The notes beneath the pieces were generated by a model, which was not told where the DNA came from, made no database searches, and was given only the letters and a program-made list of their open reading frames with translations. The position numbers and the translations under genes were made by a program. From NCBI GenBank assembly GCA_015146655.1, contig VKHL01000068.1, positions 62,001-126,000 of the forward strand: a stretch of 64,000 nt of DNA. The letters run 5' to 3'. The stretch is from Ochromonas danica (Eukaryota; Sar; Chrysophyceae; Chromulinales; Chromulinaceae). This document shows, one piece after another, positions 34,687 to 45,406 of the stretch (position 1 is its first letter; each line of letters opens with the position of its first letter).

Positions 34687-35670
34687 TCAACCCTTTTTCT
34701 CCAACTCAGAGAAGAGACATCGATACAAAGGATCAGCATTCAAATCATCGTCCCCCTCTCGTTGGAACCGCCGCAAGAGACTGTTGAAGGATTGCAGTCG
34801 ATTCTCTTCGCTCATCTCTCGATTGGCAAGTTCATGTAGTTCAGCAAGGCGATGATTCGAGCGAGCAGCCATTTCTCGCCTAGAGGTAGTCTCCTCTACC
34901 ACTTTCTCCAGTTCCACCGCCACTGGACCTTTGGCAAAGCCCACTAGGCAGTACAAAATAGTTCCGGCTTGACAATCGGATCGAAATCCTTGTTTAGCTT
35001 TCACTTGCATAACAATGCCAAAAACTTGCAACACGTCCACTGCTGACTGGATCATATCCTTCGGACAGTCATCCATTGACTTCGAGAGCTCTTGCAGTGT
35101 GAGTGGGTCATTCGTCATCAGCAGAGCAATCAATCGCTCAAGCACTTGTTTATAAGGTGGACGCGGAGCTTTGGTAGTGGTTGCAGTTCCTGTGCCACTT
35201 TCTTCAGTCGCAGGAGGTGCAGTGGCAGCGGTAGATGCCACAGCCACTTTGCTAGGAGGAGGAGGTGGTGGTGGGATGGGAATAACCGGGGGCGGAGCCA
35301 TGACAGGAGGAGAGCAAGGAACCGCAGAAGGTAGGATGCTATGATGAAAGCTCATGATAGGCGGTCGCTTGGCGATGAGAGGAGGACGACCTCGCGGCCG
35401 CTTGGCAGGACTGAGGATGAATGGGAAGACATGAGATGTGCCAGGTGGAGCAGGCAGTGACTGTCGAGGCGAGAGTTCAAGCTTCTTAGTATCCACACTT
35501 GCCTTAGATCCGACTTTCTTCTTCTTCTTTTTCATATCACTGCTATTGCTATCCGACAAGTCATAGCTCACATCATCGAAACTAGCCTTCGATTTGCGGG
35601 TACGATTGGGTCTTCCTATTCCACTACCTCCAAAAGCATCAACACTATCAATTGATTCAAAAGGATCCAT
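34687..35670 (-). CDS. AT-hook protein with winged-helix-like domain
   Basis: Single exon of 327 residues. Visible parts in order: a Ser/Asp-rich N-terminus, a Lys cluster, an AT-hook (KRPRGRPPL, residues about 89-97) that binds the minor groove of AT-rich DNA, a Pro-rich spacer with an eight-Pro run, then about 60 residues with a winged-helix pattern (PYKQVLERLIALLMTND ... SAVDVLQVFGIVMQVKAKQG). Its spacing recalls E2F/DP-type winged helices, but the RRIYDI-like recognition helix is not present. The C-terminus is a charged helix. It is likely a nuclear DNA-associated protein; I cannot name the family. It lies divergent to the ammonium transporter. Confidence 0.7.
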   Translation of the reverse strand: MDPFESIDSVDAFGGSGIGRPNRTRKSKASFDDVSYDLSDSNSSDMKKKKKKVGSKASVDTKKLELSPRQSLPAPPGTSHVFPFILSPAKRPRGRPPLIAKRPPIMSFHHSILPSAVPCSPPVMAPPPVIPIPPPPPPPSKVAVASTAATAPPATEESGTGTATTTKAPRPPYKQVLERLIALLMTNDPLTLQELSKSMDDCPKDMIQSAVDVLQVFGIVMQVKAKQGFRSDCQAGTILYCLVGFAKGPVAVELEKVVEETTSRREMAARSNHRLAELHELANREMSEENRLQSFNSLLRRFQREGDDDLNADPLYRCLFSELEKKG

Positions 35671-35957
35671 ATTGTTAGCAAGAATGGATTTTATGTCTTG
35701 TCATGAACAAAATGAGGAAAGAGTGTAGAAACACTTCTTAAAACGACTTCTCAAACTTGTTGTGGCGGTTGGTTGAGTGGCGGTTGAGTTTCGTATTTCG
35801 TGTTTCGGCTTGCCGTATCTTGAAACGGTGGGAGAAAGTCGTTGGAAAGTAGTGGCGCTCCACTCAGCCACAGAATGCGCCCCACAGCTTCACCCTCAAC
35901 CTCTTCACTTTGAACATCGCCAACATTAGATCTGATTGTTGTTCTTAACCAGAGAAA
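35671..35957. promoter_or_regulatory. Divergent promoter region of AT-hook protein and ammonium transporter
   Basis: About 287 bp between divergent start codons. A direct repeat GTGGCGGTTG at 35761-35770 recurs as GAGTGGCGGTTGAG at about 35775-35788. No other element recognised. Confidence 0.4.
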
Positions 35958-37580
35958 ATGTCTGAAGTCAGTCCTTTAGCAAAGACCCTTGCCTTTACTG
36001 GTATTGGCTTACTTATTGCGTTCTCAGGTGGGTAGAAAGCTCTTAGTTTTAGTTCATTTCTGTGCAATATTAGTGGTTTTATCCTGGGACTTGCTGTTAC
36101 AGCTTTGATCGCAAGTTTACCACTTCCCCTGCCCTCTCACCAGGATGCTCAGTCTGCCAGCAGTGTTGTTATCAATAATGGAGACAATGCTTGGATGATT
36201 GTGGCCACTATCTTGGGCTTCTTCTTGTCTCCTGCGCTGGCCTACCTCTATGGTGAGTGCACTTGAAGATCAGTCTTTTTTCACTCTGTGACCCTTCTCC
36301 TCCCTCGTAGGTACTCTCTATGGCAACGCTAGTGAATTAGTTCGCAATGTGATTATCACTGGAGCAATGATCACCTTCTTGTGGGTGCTTTTCTCGTAAG
36401 TGCACCAAACGTCAACTACCTATAACGGCCACGTCACCTCACATTTCTATCATATAGTTTCTCTCTCATTTATGGCAAGGATGCCGGACGCAATGGTATT
36501 CTCTCTTATCCTAAGACTTACTATATGTTTGCCCACACCATCGGCTTCACTGCTGACCTTAACGGTGCTGACACCATCCCTGCCAACATCTATGCTGTCT
36601 TCGAACTTGGCTTTGCCTTGGTCGCTGCTACCATTGTTGCTGCCTCTGTTCATGGCCGCGTGAATCTCCATGGATTCTTATTCTTTATCTTCGCCTGGCA
36701 CTTGACTGTGTACGCTCCTGTGGCCCATGCCGTCTGGAACTACAACGGTGTCCTCTTCACCAACTACGTCACTGACTTTGCTGGTGGACTTGTTGTTCAT
36801 ATCCTTGCATCCTCTACTTCCTTGGCCTTGCACTTGGTGCTTGGCAAGGACACCATTCCTAAGCCTGGCCCTGTTGCCGATCCCGAGAAGGCTCTCTATC
36901 TTTCCTTCTTGGTCTGGTTTTTGTGGTTTGGCTTCAACAGCGGAAAGTCTCACGACGCCAGCCAGGTTGCTGCTCAGTCCATTGTGAATACTATCGCCGC
37001 TGGTATCATCAGCGTTCTCACAGCCTTCTTATATAATCTTATCTTCGAGAAGCCATTCACTTCTATCACCATTGTCAATGCCTTGATCATTGGTCTTGTT
37101 GCCATTACCCCTGCTGCTGGCTTCGTCACTGTTGGTGGTGCTCTTGTCATTGCCCTTTTCTCCTATGTTGCTGTTGCCTTTATCTCCAACTTCCTTGCTG
37201 GAGAAGGCAACAAGGCCAACGAGTCATTCAGCGTTCTCCTCATCCACAGCATTGCTGGTACCACTGGATTCATTTGGACCACTATTATCTCTTATAAGTT
37301 CGTCAACTTGAAGGGAAACAACGGTCTCACCTATGGTCGCGGTGTTCCTTTGGGTTACCACATTGCTGCTTGTTTGGCTGTTTGGGCTGCCAGCTTCATC
37401 GCTAACTTTATCCTTGCCTTCATCTGCAACCTGTTGGTTCCTATCGGCGAGACCGGCTCTGAGTATGTTTACAAGGCTGAGGAGAACAATCATGTTGAAG
37501 CCGCCGAGCCTGTCTCAGTTCCTCATCAGGATGATGTTGTCAAGGAGAAGCAGAGCGGTCTTGAGCTATCTGCCGTTTAA
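35958..37580 (+). CDS. Ammonium transporter, divergent AMT/MEP/Rh-family member
   Basis: Four exons, 35958-36027, 36103-36252, 36311-36395 and 36458-37580, encode 475 residues with about eleven hydrophobic segments. Family landmarks: GDNAWMIVATILGFF, FELGFALVAATI, VYAPVAHAVWN, the DFAGGLVVHI signature with the first pore His at about residue 216, FLWFGFNSG, GLVAITPAAGFV, and LLIHSIAGTTG with the second pore His at about 365. Asp and Trp of the selectivity region are kept, so ammonium transport across the plasma membrane is likely. The usual FYGGL motif is YLYGTLYG and the region around the first helices is diverged. The C-terminal tail is short and hydrophilic. Codons are mostly C/T-ending as in RPL18, suggesting high expression. 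Confidence 0.88.
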
Positions 37581-37790
37581 ATTGTCTTTGATAGCGTTTT
37601 AGTAGTTATGTTTAATGGTTTTGGTATGCATGGTAAAATGTAACTGAAGGAAGAGTTTAGACGGGCACTGAAACATCCGGCATTCCCCGCGGTGCTCCTT
37701 TTTGTCAGATTTAAATTTAACGAAATTATTATGAAATTATTATTTACATAAGTTTTTACTTGTACATATCATACAAGGGTGGAGCAATCA

Positions 37791-38411
37791 TCATGTGGAG
37801 GCATCTCGATCGACAGACTGTCGTCGTACTTTGCCTTTCTTTCTCGTCGTCCTCTTACTGCTTTCACCTGGAGGAACATAAACCGGCAGATGCCGCCAAT
37901 TGCTTTGAATGGATGACTGGGATAGAAGAACCTGCCAATCTGATGCTATCGTCTGCATGAAAGTGGGGGAAGAAGACTCTGCTGGCCCTGTCCTGCTGGA
38001 GGAGGCAAGAGACGAGGAAGACCGACTACTGCTTCCATCCAATATTTCAAACACTTGAACTTGCCTCAGCTCATATTTATTCCAGAGCATAGACGGCTGG
38101 AATAAGAATATTCGAATGGCTTGATCTCTTTTCAATGGTTGTGTAAACTCTGTGCTAGAAATCACAAAACTACATTGTGCATCATGTTCAATGTATGGAT
38201 CTTTCATAAGAGGAATGGACTTCATCAAAGGTCGGAAGGATTGACCAATTAGTTGTGTTATTAAAATGGATGCTGTATAGTAATTCTGAAATTTAATAGC
38301 AAAGTGAGTAGGGAAGATGTCCACAACTTCCATGTCGAAGTAGACTTGACTGGGTTTGTTCTCTATTCGAATAATAGTGCCTTTTCTTGTTGGAATCTCC
38401 TTACCCAACAT
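37791..38411 (-). CDS. Nicolin-1-like protein
   Basis: Single exon of 206 residues. The middle follows nicolin-1 (a subunit of the tubulin polyglutamylase complex): FAIKFQNYYTASILI matches the FKNYYTA region, followed by a basic stretch and IRIFLFQPSMLWNKYELRQV resembling the LRQPSPLW...EELQ region. The C-terminus is a Ser-rich linker and a basic tail (RTTRKKGKVRRQS). Polyglutamylation modifies axonemal and centriolar microtubules, so this suggests cilia. The similarity is recognised from memory over two blocks only, so the family call is moderate. It converges with the ammonium transporter gene. Confidence 0.6.
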   Translation of the reverse strand: MLGKEIPTRKGTIIRIENKPSQVYFDMEVVDIFPTHFAIKFQNYYTASILITQLIGQSFRPLMKSIPLMKDPYIEHDAQCSFVISSTEFTQPLKRDQAIRIFLFQPSMLWNKYELRQVQVFEILDGSSSRSSSSLASSSRTGPAESSSPTFMQTIASDWQVLLSQSSIQSNWRHLPVYVPPGESSKRTTRKKGKVRRQSVDRDAST

Positions 38412-38908
38412 GCTTCAAGACAAACACCTCTATCAATACTCTATTCACTTGTCTTCTTTTTCTTTTATTGTCAGTAGTTTTCAACTAATCTCTCTTGATA
38501 GCTATTTATTTCAAACAACAAGGTGGTCTAGAGGTCTAGATTCTGGACTTCTGTCTGGTGGTCCACCCACAGCAAGGCAGGCGCCATCACATTTGCAACA
38601 TCACAACAAATTAACATCTTGTAACCTTATCAACAGGTAGTAAACAATCATCTTCTACTATTTTATATATATAATCATTTCAATCTATTTATTCTTTTAT
38701 TTTGTATATTGATTATTTTAATCAATAAGAATGATAAAAGATAGTAGTATTTCTTTGATGTTATTCTCATAGTAAAGTTGTTGTAGTCTTGGCAGTGCCT
38801 GTGCTGGTCGTGGAAAATGCTCTTCTCTTGCTAATGACCTCCTTCTCCATGTGTTTGATATAGAGAGATTAAGACTCTTCCTTCTTCATTCTATTCTACT
38901 TAAATATC
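38412..38908. promoter_or_regulatory. Divergent intergenic region upstream of nicolin-like and chromatin genes
   Basis: Nearly 500 bp between divergent start codons. AT-rich around 38650-38760 with TATATATA at about 38666. A short tRNA-like A-box word occurs at 38524-38534, but no matching B box follows. No gene supported. Confidence 0.35.
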
Positions 38909-41900
38909 ATGGAGGATCAAGATTTGCATCATAAATTTAAAGATTGGCTGACAATCTTACAACATGCATTTCAGGTGAGTTAGGAACACTTTGTCTTCCT
39001 CAGTCAACCCTCTCTCACACTTCCTATCCTCTTCTAAAAGACTTCTAAATCAGAAGAAAACGATAAGAATGATATAGAAGAAGCTGACAAGTTGATTGAT
39101 AGTATTGAATCCACACTCAAAGCTGATGAACAAAATCTGCCCTCATGGATCTTGAGACGACCGAGTCTATCACAGAGTTTAGTCTCTACTGCTGATGATT
39201 TTAGACGTAGTTTAAAGCAGATTTGCTTACCAAATATTGCTAATCGATTTCCTTCTCTAAAGGATGAGGTTAGTCGATGTCAAGAGAATTTCCTTGAAGT
39301 CGATATGGGACCTGAGCAAAAGTCAAGTGAGACTGAGATTGAAGTAAAGACCTTTCTATCAGTAAAGCTAGGAGATAGAAGTAAGGCCTCTTGAGTATGT
39401 TCGTGTTGATTTCTGTTGATTGATTGATTGTTTGGATGGATGATGACAATAGGTTCTGTGGCAGCATTATGTAAGCTTGCAGATTATGCACATAGACTTG
39501 GAGTTGTCCAAGAGAAGGATAAAGCCAAGGTTGAAGCCTTAGTAAAGAAAGAAGAGAAACGTAAGCAGAAGTTTGAAGCAGATTTGCTTCGCTGTCAAGA
39601 GAATAGGAAAAGACGAAGGAGCGGTCGTACATAAGGCATTGACTTTGGCTAATGATCGCCTTAAAACTCTTGATAAAACACTTCGTGAAGCTACAGAAGA
39701 GGAGGAGAAAGCAAGAAAGGTATCTTCTAATTGTCTTATTCTATGCTCTTTGTCTAATCAAAATGTTCAACCAGGCGTATGAGCTGGCCATGCAAAAAAC
39801 CAAAATAGTGCGCAAACGAATCTCATCGTTTGAAAGTTTTCATGAGATGTTGAATACACAAGCTGAGATTATGTGTAAAGTCAATGTTTTGCGTAGATCT
39901 GTTGCAGAATTTAATCATCAAAGTGCAGCACGGAGATTACAAATGCTTGTCTCTCTAGCCAACTATATGAATACCAACTTACAGTCATTCATGCAAAATG
40001 AAGTTATGATAGAGTCTCATTCACTTTTCGAGTTTCTAACAAGTCAATTCTATCAAGTGGGAGAGATTTTGCGAAACTCAGCCAATGACATTGCCAGTGC
40101 CCAGGAATCATTAGTGCTCATTCTCCGTATTGGCTTAGAGACTTTAAGAGTATGGAGAGGATTAGGCGCTGATGAATTCTACTCCAATCTGATGTCTGAA
40201 GTATCTGGCTTTGAGAACTTCCTCAGGAATTCATTGGGACAATTGACCAACTCTTCTTCTTCATCAGTTATTACTCAATCGTCTGATTCTTCCCAGGAGA
40301 AGCCACAGACGATTGTGCTTTATTATGATAAGATCTTCCATGATACTCCAGAAGATCATGTGGAGAACCAAGCTCGTGTCTCTATTTCCCTCAAGTTGTT
40401 GAAAAAACGTGTCCATCATCAAGAGGAGTCTTTGCGCTCTGTGGTACTTCATAATTGTGATGATATTGTTTCTCCTCCAGCTTGGTGTCTACCTCTCGTT
40501 CACAGCCCTCAATATTTGAGTAGACTGGCTGACCTGGCAGATGAAGCCAAGAAAGAAGATCTCTATGTCCCTCTTGAGTTTGATACCGAGTGGGAGAGCT
40601 TCGGCGAAAGCAGCGACTCTGAGAAAGAAGAAATAGATACCAAGAAACACCGAAGACGGCGCAGCAATACACGAACAAAGAAGTTGAGCTATGTCTTCGA
40701 TGTTAACAATGAGATCGGCTCTGAACTGGGGCAGCAATCGTCAAAAATTCTGCGCAAAATATTGACACCATGCAAGGTTGATATGGCTTTAGCCAATGTT
40801 GTTAGTAGGACTGAATCATTAGCCACATCATTATCACGGCAGCATGCTGTTAAGTCGGAAACAGCAACTGAGCGTCAATCCACTGAGAAGTCTTCGCGAA
40901 GTTATCGCGTGAAAACACCATACGGTGTTGTCATCACTACGCAAGAGATTCCCACCTCGAAGAATGGAATGGTCAAGGTTGTGTTCGATTGGGGAGCGAC
41001 AGGATACCTCAATGCTAGTATCGTGGAGAGAATGCCGTCGAAGACGACCACTTCTCGACCAGCACCAACTCCTTCAACAGACAACCAACCAGACCGCGTG
41101 CAACCTTATCAAGATCCTTCCACAAGATATGTACACACTGATCTTAAGCTTCACAAGCTGTTTCGTCGTATTCTTGATCAAGTCAAGGTTCAGCGCCTTC
41201 TATTGGACAAGATCGGTGTCAAAGATGCAATCCTCAGCCTTTGGATGCATGGCCGTACTTCTGTTGGCGTCACTGCCAATGTCGAAGTGGGCATCAAGGC
41301 TTGGTTGAAACGTTACGATTTAGCGAAAGTGGATGCTCTGCTTGCGGAAAAGGAGCAACGCATGCTGCCCCCTCAACCACACATTTTCCTTGAGGAACTA
41401 GAGCGCTTAAAACTTCCTGAGCCACCCGAAGTATATCCTATAGCACCTATCAGGATTGCAAGTATGGAGAGCGACTATAAACACCTTAATGCTCTGCCTG
41501 ACTTCAGTAGTGCTGAGGCCCTTAGGGAGGATGCTCTGAAGTACTATCTGGCTCGTATTACGAAGAAATCGGGTGGCACACGTGTTAGTGGCCCTCGTAA
41601 ACCTCGTAATCAAGGTGCTCAAGGGCAGAGCGAAGCTGCCAGTCGTCGAAAGTCTGATCCCAACAAATCTGGTGGACGCTCTCGCGCACCTCGGAAGGTG
41701 GTTTGGGGTCGCAATAATGAACCACCACTGGCAGCTTCTGGCCTCTCCCCCAAGGCATCTCGCAGCATGAGTGAACTACTGTGCTATTTGATGTACGTGT
41801 TATCAATCAGCTTGAATTTGAATCAAGGAAGCTTCGCAAATGATTTGACCAGACGGAACAATGCGTTTGTTTCCCAAACAATGATCTCTTCATGGGTACG

Positions 41901-42983
41901 ATACAGGATGGCTCCTAACATGACCAAACTTGTGAATAAGCTTGTCTATGATTGGGTTGTTTTTCACAAGAGATTACTTGCCCCCGAAAACTTGCTGAAG
42001 TTTGATGAACTCGTTGCACTCTATGAAGAGCTTGATGCACTCAAGTATTTCGACAAGCTGGGAGAAGACTCAGCAGAGAATCTTTTGGTGCCCGATGTCA
42101 AAGAAGAGACAGGAGAGGACGCCTTGTTTACTGAAGAAATGAAAGAAAGTATGGAAGAAGAGGTTGAAGAAGAGATGGATGAGATTCCTAACCCTAATTC
42201 ATCTTTTGTTCTTGAAGTAAAGGCAGAAGATCACCTTCCAGATGAAGTCGCTGCTGTAGATGACATTGCTGTAGACGCAGTCGCTGTGGATGAAGAGGAT
42301 GATGGTGATTTGCGCAGCCTTGAAGGAGAAGCGCCTAATTCATCTCATGCTGTAGCGAATTCATCGCTTGTGCCTCAACACATGCTCTTTGGAACGCAAC
42401 CAAGCGATTCTCCTCCAACCACTGATGCTCCAACCACGATTGATATGGAAATGGAGGAGAGACCTGCATCGCCTCTTGCGGTTGAGCCGTTACCTTTTAC
42501 TCCGTTCACTTCACTGGAAATTAGTGATATCGATCTTCATGCGGCAGCAATGAAGGAGATTGAACGCCGTCATTTAACTCACTCTTACACGGCGATGGAG
42601 GCTACTTGTGTATCATATCGTCTGACTCAACCCATGCTGTCCAAGTTTAGTAAGGATGCGGTACTCTCAACAACACTCAAGGCTCGCATGGTTCGAGCTT
42701 CTTTAGTAAAGTGAGTTGTGGTCTTGTTGGTCTGGTTTGTTCTTGTATGGTTCTTATTCGATTGTTTTTCTTCTATAGCTGGCTAAACTATTCTTGCCCT
42801 CGTCCAGTCTCTCAGAAAGATGAGAATTCATTCTGTTCTAATTGTGGCATATCCAAATTTTCCTATCCCAATCAACTGACTTTCCTCGGTCATGTTGGTC
42901 AATGTGGCAAGATTCGTCTTGATAGCCCCGCTGCGGCCCACTTGATCAAATTGGACGAGGAAGAGGAAGTGATTGAGGAATAG
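38909..42983 (+). CDS. Large chromatin-associated protein with C2HC finger; frame reaches a TAG that separates it from the HDAC
   Basis: Six exons: 38909-38974, 39041-39380, 39453-39560, 39607-39719, 39775-42710 and 42779-42983 (the open frame goes on past TAG to a donor at 43098). About 1,275 residues up to the TAG. The N-terminus is helical and charged; the intron at 39561-39606 is only 46 nt. A small beta-rich stretch (TPYGVVITTQEIPTSK ... VFDWGATGYLNASIVERM) looks Tudor/PWWP-like, next comes a TFIIS N-terminal-like helical segment (ILDQVKVQRLLLDKIG), an acidic C-terminal region, and a C2HC-type zinc finger (CSNCGISKFSYP ... GHVGQC). Only after removing intron 42711-42778 is the finger in frame. 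Immediately after the TAG at 42981-42983 the same frame stays open and splices in phase into the PHD-HDAC exon, so this may be the N-terminal half of one gene. Family not recognised. Confidence 0.65.
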
Positions 42984-43170
42984 ACTCGCCCCTCTCGTGG
43001 ACGCAAGAGTTCCAAACATGCACAGAAAGCTCAAGAAGAGAATGATGATGGTGATGTTCTTACAGACAATGATGACAGCGCCAACCTGGAGGTTTTAGGT
43101 GAGTGATAACAATATGACATCTTATTGCTTCCTCAAGCGGCTGCTAATGTTGCTCATCCTTCGTGCTTAG

Positions 43171-45021
43171 AGGATATGGAGAAGCAGCTCGATAACCAGA
43201 TTGTTTCCATTTTGCGAGACACTTTCAGTCTGTCGGAGCCTTATGATAGATGTAGAATGTGCGGAGAGTTGATTGCCGTCGACGACACTACGCTTCGTTG
43301 TGCCACTTGTCCATGTGTGTATCATGTGCGCTGTGCGGGTAGACAGAGCAATGAAAGTGGCTCGGTGTGGCATTGTACTTCTTGCCAATCAAAGGGAATC
43401 GAGCATGCCGAAGAAGTCCTAGGATTAGACAACAAATCTCAATATTGCGTGCATGGTGCACTTCTTTTTCTTTATGTTCATACCGATCGATGTTGGAAAA
43501 AATCTTTCATTTTAGGTGTCCATTCTGCCGAACCTTCTCTTGTATTAGTCAAATGGATGGATAGAGGGCAGAGTTATAAGTGGGTTGATATTAATGCCGT
43601 GCGAATTCTAAAAGCTGCCAAGTCATCCTCTGGCGCTTCGGAGGGGCCGCGTAAACGTCGTAGAGAATCGATAACTACCGAGAGAAATGTGATAAATGGG
43701 AAACGGCAGCGCACTAAGTTTTCTTCTTCTGTATTGCATGCTATGGACGGGGACTCTGATGAGGACTCTGACGGACGAACATCACGGCGGAGAAGTTCGA
43801 ATGGTCGTCGCACTTCTTCAGCAAAGACTAATGTTGATGATACTGGAATTAAGATGAGCAATGCCGGCGATGGAATGACAGATACATACATTGGTAGTCA
43901 GTCACTTCAAGCTGCTCTATGTACGGCTGGCTCCGCCTGCAGGGCTGTAGATCTGGTGATGGAAAGGCCGGGATCGAATGTTTTCGTTTGTACTCGTCCT
44001 CCTGGGCATCACGCCGGCCGTTATGGCTGCACTAGAGGATGTCTAAGCACTGGGTTTTGCCTCTTAAACAATGCTGCTATTGCTCTTACCTACGCACGTG
44101 TTCGCTATGGTGTGCAGCGCGTTGCGGTGGTTGATATCGACGTCCATTTTGGTAATGGAACTGCTGAAATTTTGCGCTCTGATCCGAATGCTTTTTTCGC
44201 CTCAGTTCATATGGTTTATGGTACTCAAAATGATGGTCATTTTGATGATAATAAGGATGTGGAAGCTTTTGGCTTCTATCCTGCTTTTATGGGCCGAACA
44301 GAGGTCATGGCTAACTATGTCAGTGTGGGTATTCAGCCCAGCAACTTCAGTGACGTCATTGAGAGACACTCGCGGCTACATAAAGCTCGCGCTGAAGATG
44401 AAGAGGAGAGTGAGGTTGAAGTGGAAGCGGAAGCAGAGGTGGAAGGGGAGGACGATGATGACAGCATTATGTCTCTGGAGGATGGTGCTGAGGCTGCTGT
44501 TCCTGCTGCAACTGCCGCTAGCGAAGAGAAAGCAAAGGAAGAACAGCACACAACATCTGACTCAAAACCTTCTTCTGCAGAGTCTGTTGCTGGGGGTGTA
44601 ACATTTATTGGCCCTGAAGGATATCTTGCTGCTCTACGAGATGTCATTATTCCCAAGATGGAAGAGTTTAAGCCTGAGTTATTAATTATCTCAGCCGGAT
44701 TTGATGGATATTTGTCTGATCCCCTTGGGAATGAACTGAAGTTATCGCTTGATGATTACACCCAAAGCACGTTAATGGTAAGGTTTTCTTCTACTTTGCT
44801 TTGAGTTTGTTTGTTGACCTTACTCGATGTGTTTTGTGTTTTCTTAGCTTACATCCAGTATGGACAGGTTAGCTAGTCGAGCAGCTGGTCGTCCTTGTGG
44901 TGGCCGAGTCATCAGTTTGTTAGAAGGTGGTTATGATACTTCCCCCTACTCGCTTGGTCTGGCAAGATGTGTAGATGCTCATGTTGGGGCTTTACAACAG
45001 ACGGGTGTTGCTCAATCGTAG
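43171..45021 (+). CDS. PHD-finger class II histone deacetylase
   Basis: Exons 43171-44777 and 44848-45021. A PHD finger opens the part (CRMCGELIAVDDTTLRC ... CPCVYHVRC ... WHCTSC), then a Tudor/chromo-like stretch (CWKKSFILGVHS ... KWVDINAVRIL), a basic Ser/Arg linker, and a class II-type deacetylase: FVCTRPPGHHA, VVDIDVHFGNGTAE, a 115-residue acidic insertion, IISAGFDGYLSDPLG and LLEGGYDTS. The zinc-binding Asp/His/Asp, the tandem His pair and the catalytic Tyr (GGY) are present, so it should remove acetyl groups from lysine. Roughly the first 80 residues of a normal HDAC domain are absent. The first ATG in this exon is 43176; but the exon begins in phase 1 and joins in frame to coding-looking sequence at 42984-43098, so translation may start much further upstream, in the preceding gene. 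Confidence 0.85.
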
Positions 45022-45406
45022 ACCTTACCCTTAGCTTCTTATTTGCTTTACTTTTATGCTCTTTTCTCCTTACTGTTCAAGATTGAGCAATTCGTTGAGT
45101 TTGAACGTCTTGCTTTTCGAATCAAGATTAAGATGAACGAACATTCCCTCATCTGAGCGTTTCTGGGTGAACAACCCGTTTTTCTCTACTTCACGTTGAA
45201 TCTCCCATCCTCCAACTCCCAGAAGTCACAGAATACGAGTTAAAACTTCATTTTTGTGGCAACCAGTGCTGGTTTTGGACAATGCAGTCGTCAGCAGCAG
45301 AGCACCACCACGAGGCAAACAACAACAAGACAGACAAGAGCCTGTCATCTTTCACTTGGGAAGCATTGCTATCATTGCCTTCTGGTCATTAATAGGATTC
45401 TGACAG
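45022..45406. other. Intergenic region after the HDAC gene
   Basis: About 385 bp with no supported gene: T-rich 3' flank of the HDAC gene, then CAGCAG/CACCAC/CAACAA-rich sequence near 45290-45335 that is probably the 5' flank of the next gene. Confidence 0.35.

Noticed and set aside
38524-38600. tRNA-like A-box word (TGGTCTAGAGG)
   Set aside because: No B box (GGTTCGANNCC) follows at a usable distance and no cloverleaf can be drawn.
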